From an uncultured Eubacteriales bacterium (lineage in GTDB: Bacteria > Bacillota > Clostridia > Lachnospirales > Anaerotignaceae), in NCBI GenBank assembly GCA_934552695.1, contig CAKTER010000098.1, positions 1 through 6,093 of the forward strand: a stretch of DNA of 6,093 nucleotides, read 5' to 3'. Below the pieces are notes generated by a model. The model ran no database searches, was not told the origin of the DNA, and was given only the letters and a program-made list of their open reading frames with translations. Both the position numbers and the translations under genes were made by a program. Below are positions 5,380 through 6,093 of the stretch, in pieces (the first letter of the stretch is position 1; the number at the start of each line of letters is the position of its first letter).

Positions 5380-6093
5380 ATGGAACTGACGGTGATTGGC
5401 TGCTGGGGCGGCTATCCCGAGGCGGGGGAGGCCTGTAGCGGGTATTTGGTGCAAGAAGGGGATTTTTTCCTGCTGCTGGATTGCGGCAGCGGGGTGGCCT
5501 CGCTGCTGCCCCGGGCGCTGGGGAAGGCCGAGCTGGGGGCGGTGTGGCTATCCCATTACCATTTTGACCACTATTGTGACGGCGGGGCCCTGCTGTATGG
5601 GCGGCTGGTGCAAATGCAGCTGGGAAACACCCAAACGCCGTTGGTTTTTTACGGCCCGGCGGATAGCCATTTGGACGAGCTGCGGTGGGAGCCCTATTCC
5701 CGGTGCCATACCTACCGGGACGGAGAGGCCTTTACCGTGGGGCCCTTCCGGCTGGAAACCCGGCTGGGCCGGCACCCCGTGCCCTCCCATGCCCTGCGGC
5801 TGACCGCCGGGGGGAAAACCCTGGTCTATACGGCGGATACGGCAGCCTTTCCGGAGCTGGTGAACTTTGCCCGGGGGGCCGACCTGCTGCTGGCGGAGTG
5901 CAGCTTTTATGCGGGAATGGACGGCACCGCCGCCGGGCATATGAATGCGTCGGACGCCGGGCGATTGGCCCGGGAGGCCGGGGCCGGGGAGCTGGTGCTG
6001 ACCCACCTGCCTCATTTTGGGGAGGTGGCCCGGCTGGTGGAGCAGGCCCGGGCGGAGTTTACCGGGCCGGTGAGTTTGGCCCGGGGGCTGGCC
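5380..6093 (+). CDS. Metallo-beta-lactamase-fold hydrolase (YhfI/RNase Z-like), 3'-truncated by window edge
   Basis: This is a probable cytoplasmic zinc-dependent hydrolase of the MBL fold. The frame is open from the ATG at 5380 to the last base, giving 238 residues and no stop. The N-terminus MELTVIGCWGGYPEAGEACS is the usual first strand and Gly-rich turn, followed by LLLDCGSG (31-38). The metal-binding HxHxDH motif is HYHFDH at 59-64. Further expected ligands are His132 or His137 in HPVPSHALRL, Asp153 in VYTADT, and His209 in VLTHLPH. LLLAECSF (169-176) and GHMNASDAGRLAREAG (186-201) are characteristic of the YhfI-like group, where a full protein is about 240-250 residues. Only a few C-terminal residues are probably missing. 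The substrate is unknown; a phosphodiesterase or a hydrolase of a small ester are possibilities. All catalytic positions appear present. It has no signal peptide. Confidence 0.92.
   Translation, partial: MELTVIGCWGGYPEAGEACSGYLVQEGDFFLLLDCGSGVASLLPRALGKAELGAVWLSHYHFDHYCDGGALLYGRLVQMQLGNTQTPLVFYGPADSHLDELRWEPYSRCHTYRDGEAFTVGPFRLETRLGRHPVPSHALRLTAGGKTLVYTADTAAFPELVNFARGADLLLAECSFYAGMDGTAAGHMNASDAGRLAREAGAGELVLTHLPHFGEVARLVEQARAEFTGPVSLARGLA

Noticed and set aside
5548..6015. - strand frame of 155 codons, and a + strand frame at 5396-5803, over the hydrolase gene
   Set aside because: Both are out of frame with the clear MBL-fold gene starting at 5380, whose frame carries the metal-binding motifs and a strong ribosome site.
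1..6093. Search for tRNA/rRNA, CRISPR repeats, insertion-sequence ends, transposase or phage genes
   Set aside because: None was seen. The genes alternate in strand with similar composition throughout, with no sign of a transferred island.

Overview
The window reads as an ordinary chromosomal stretch from a fairly GC-rich Gram-positive anaerobe. My best guess is the Clostridia, near the Oscillospirales/Ruminococcaceae-type gut bacteria. This rests on the AGGAG-type ribosome sites, the near-consensus sigma-A promoters in short intergenic gaps, the streptococcal/clostridial-type tryptophanyl-tRNA synthetase, the lipoprotein solute-binding protein, and the heavy use of GC-ending codons with CGG arginine. 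The taxonomy is inference; nothing here fixes a genus.

Layout, left to right: (1) the 3' two-thirds of trpA on the + strand, cut by the window edge; (2) a hairpin terminator that works in both directions; (3) trpS on the - strand, converging on trpA; (4) a 276-bp divergent control region with one promoter per direction and a 15-bp tandem repeat over the -35 of the rightward promoter; (5) a MATE-family multidrug/cation antiporter on the + strand; (6) a second two-way terminator; (7) a family 5 oligopeptide/dipeptide-type solute-binding lipoprotein on the - strand, with no permease or ATPase gene beside it; (8) a 259-bp divergent control region with a clear promoter for each direction; (9) a metallo-beta-lactamase-fold hydrolase on the + strand, running off the right edge and lacking only its extreme C-terminus.

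The genes alternate in strand, and each complete unit is a single gene with its own promoter and terminator. There is therefore no long operon in view apart from the trp operon presumably ending at trpA. The one functional link is tryptophan: trpA makes indole for tryptophan synthesis and trpS charges tRNA-Trp, and they sit tail to tail sharing a terminator. The transporter, binding protein and hydrolase show no evident common pathway.

I found no mobile element, CRISPR array, RNA gene or novel defence-like system. The items most worth a second look are the tandem repeat in the transporter promoter, the lack of a T-box leader on trpS, the orphan binding protein with its structured leader, and a glutamine in TrpRS at the position tied to indolmycin sensitivity in other TrpRS enzymes.
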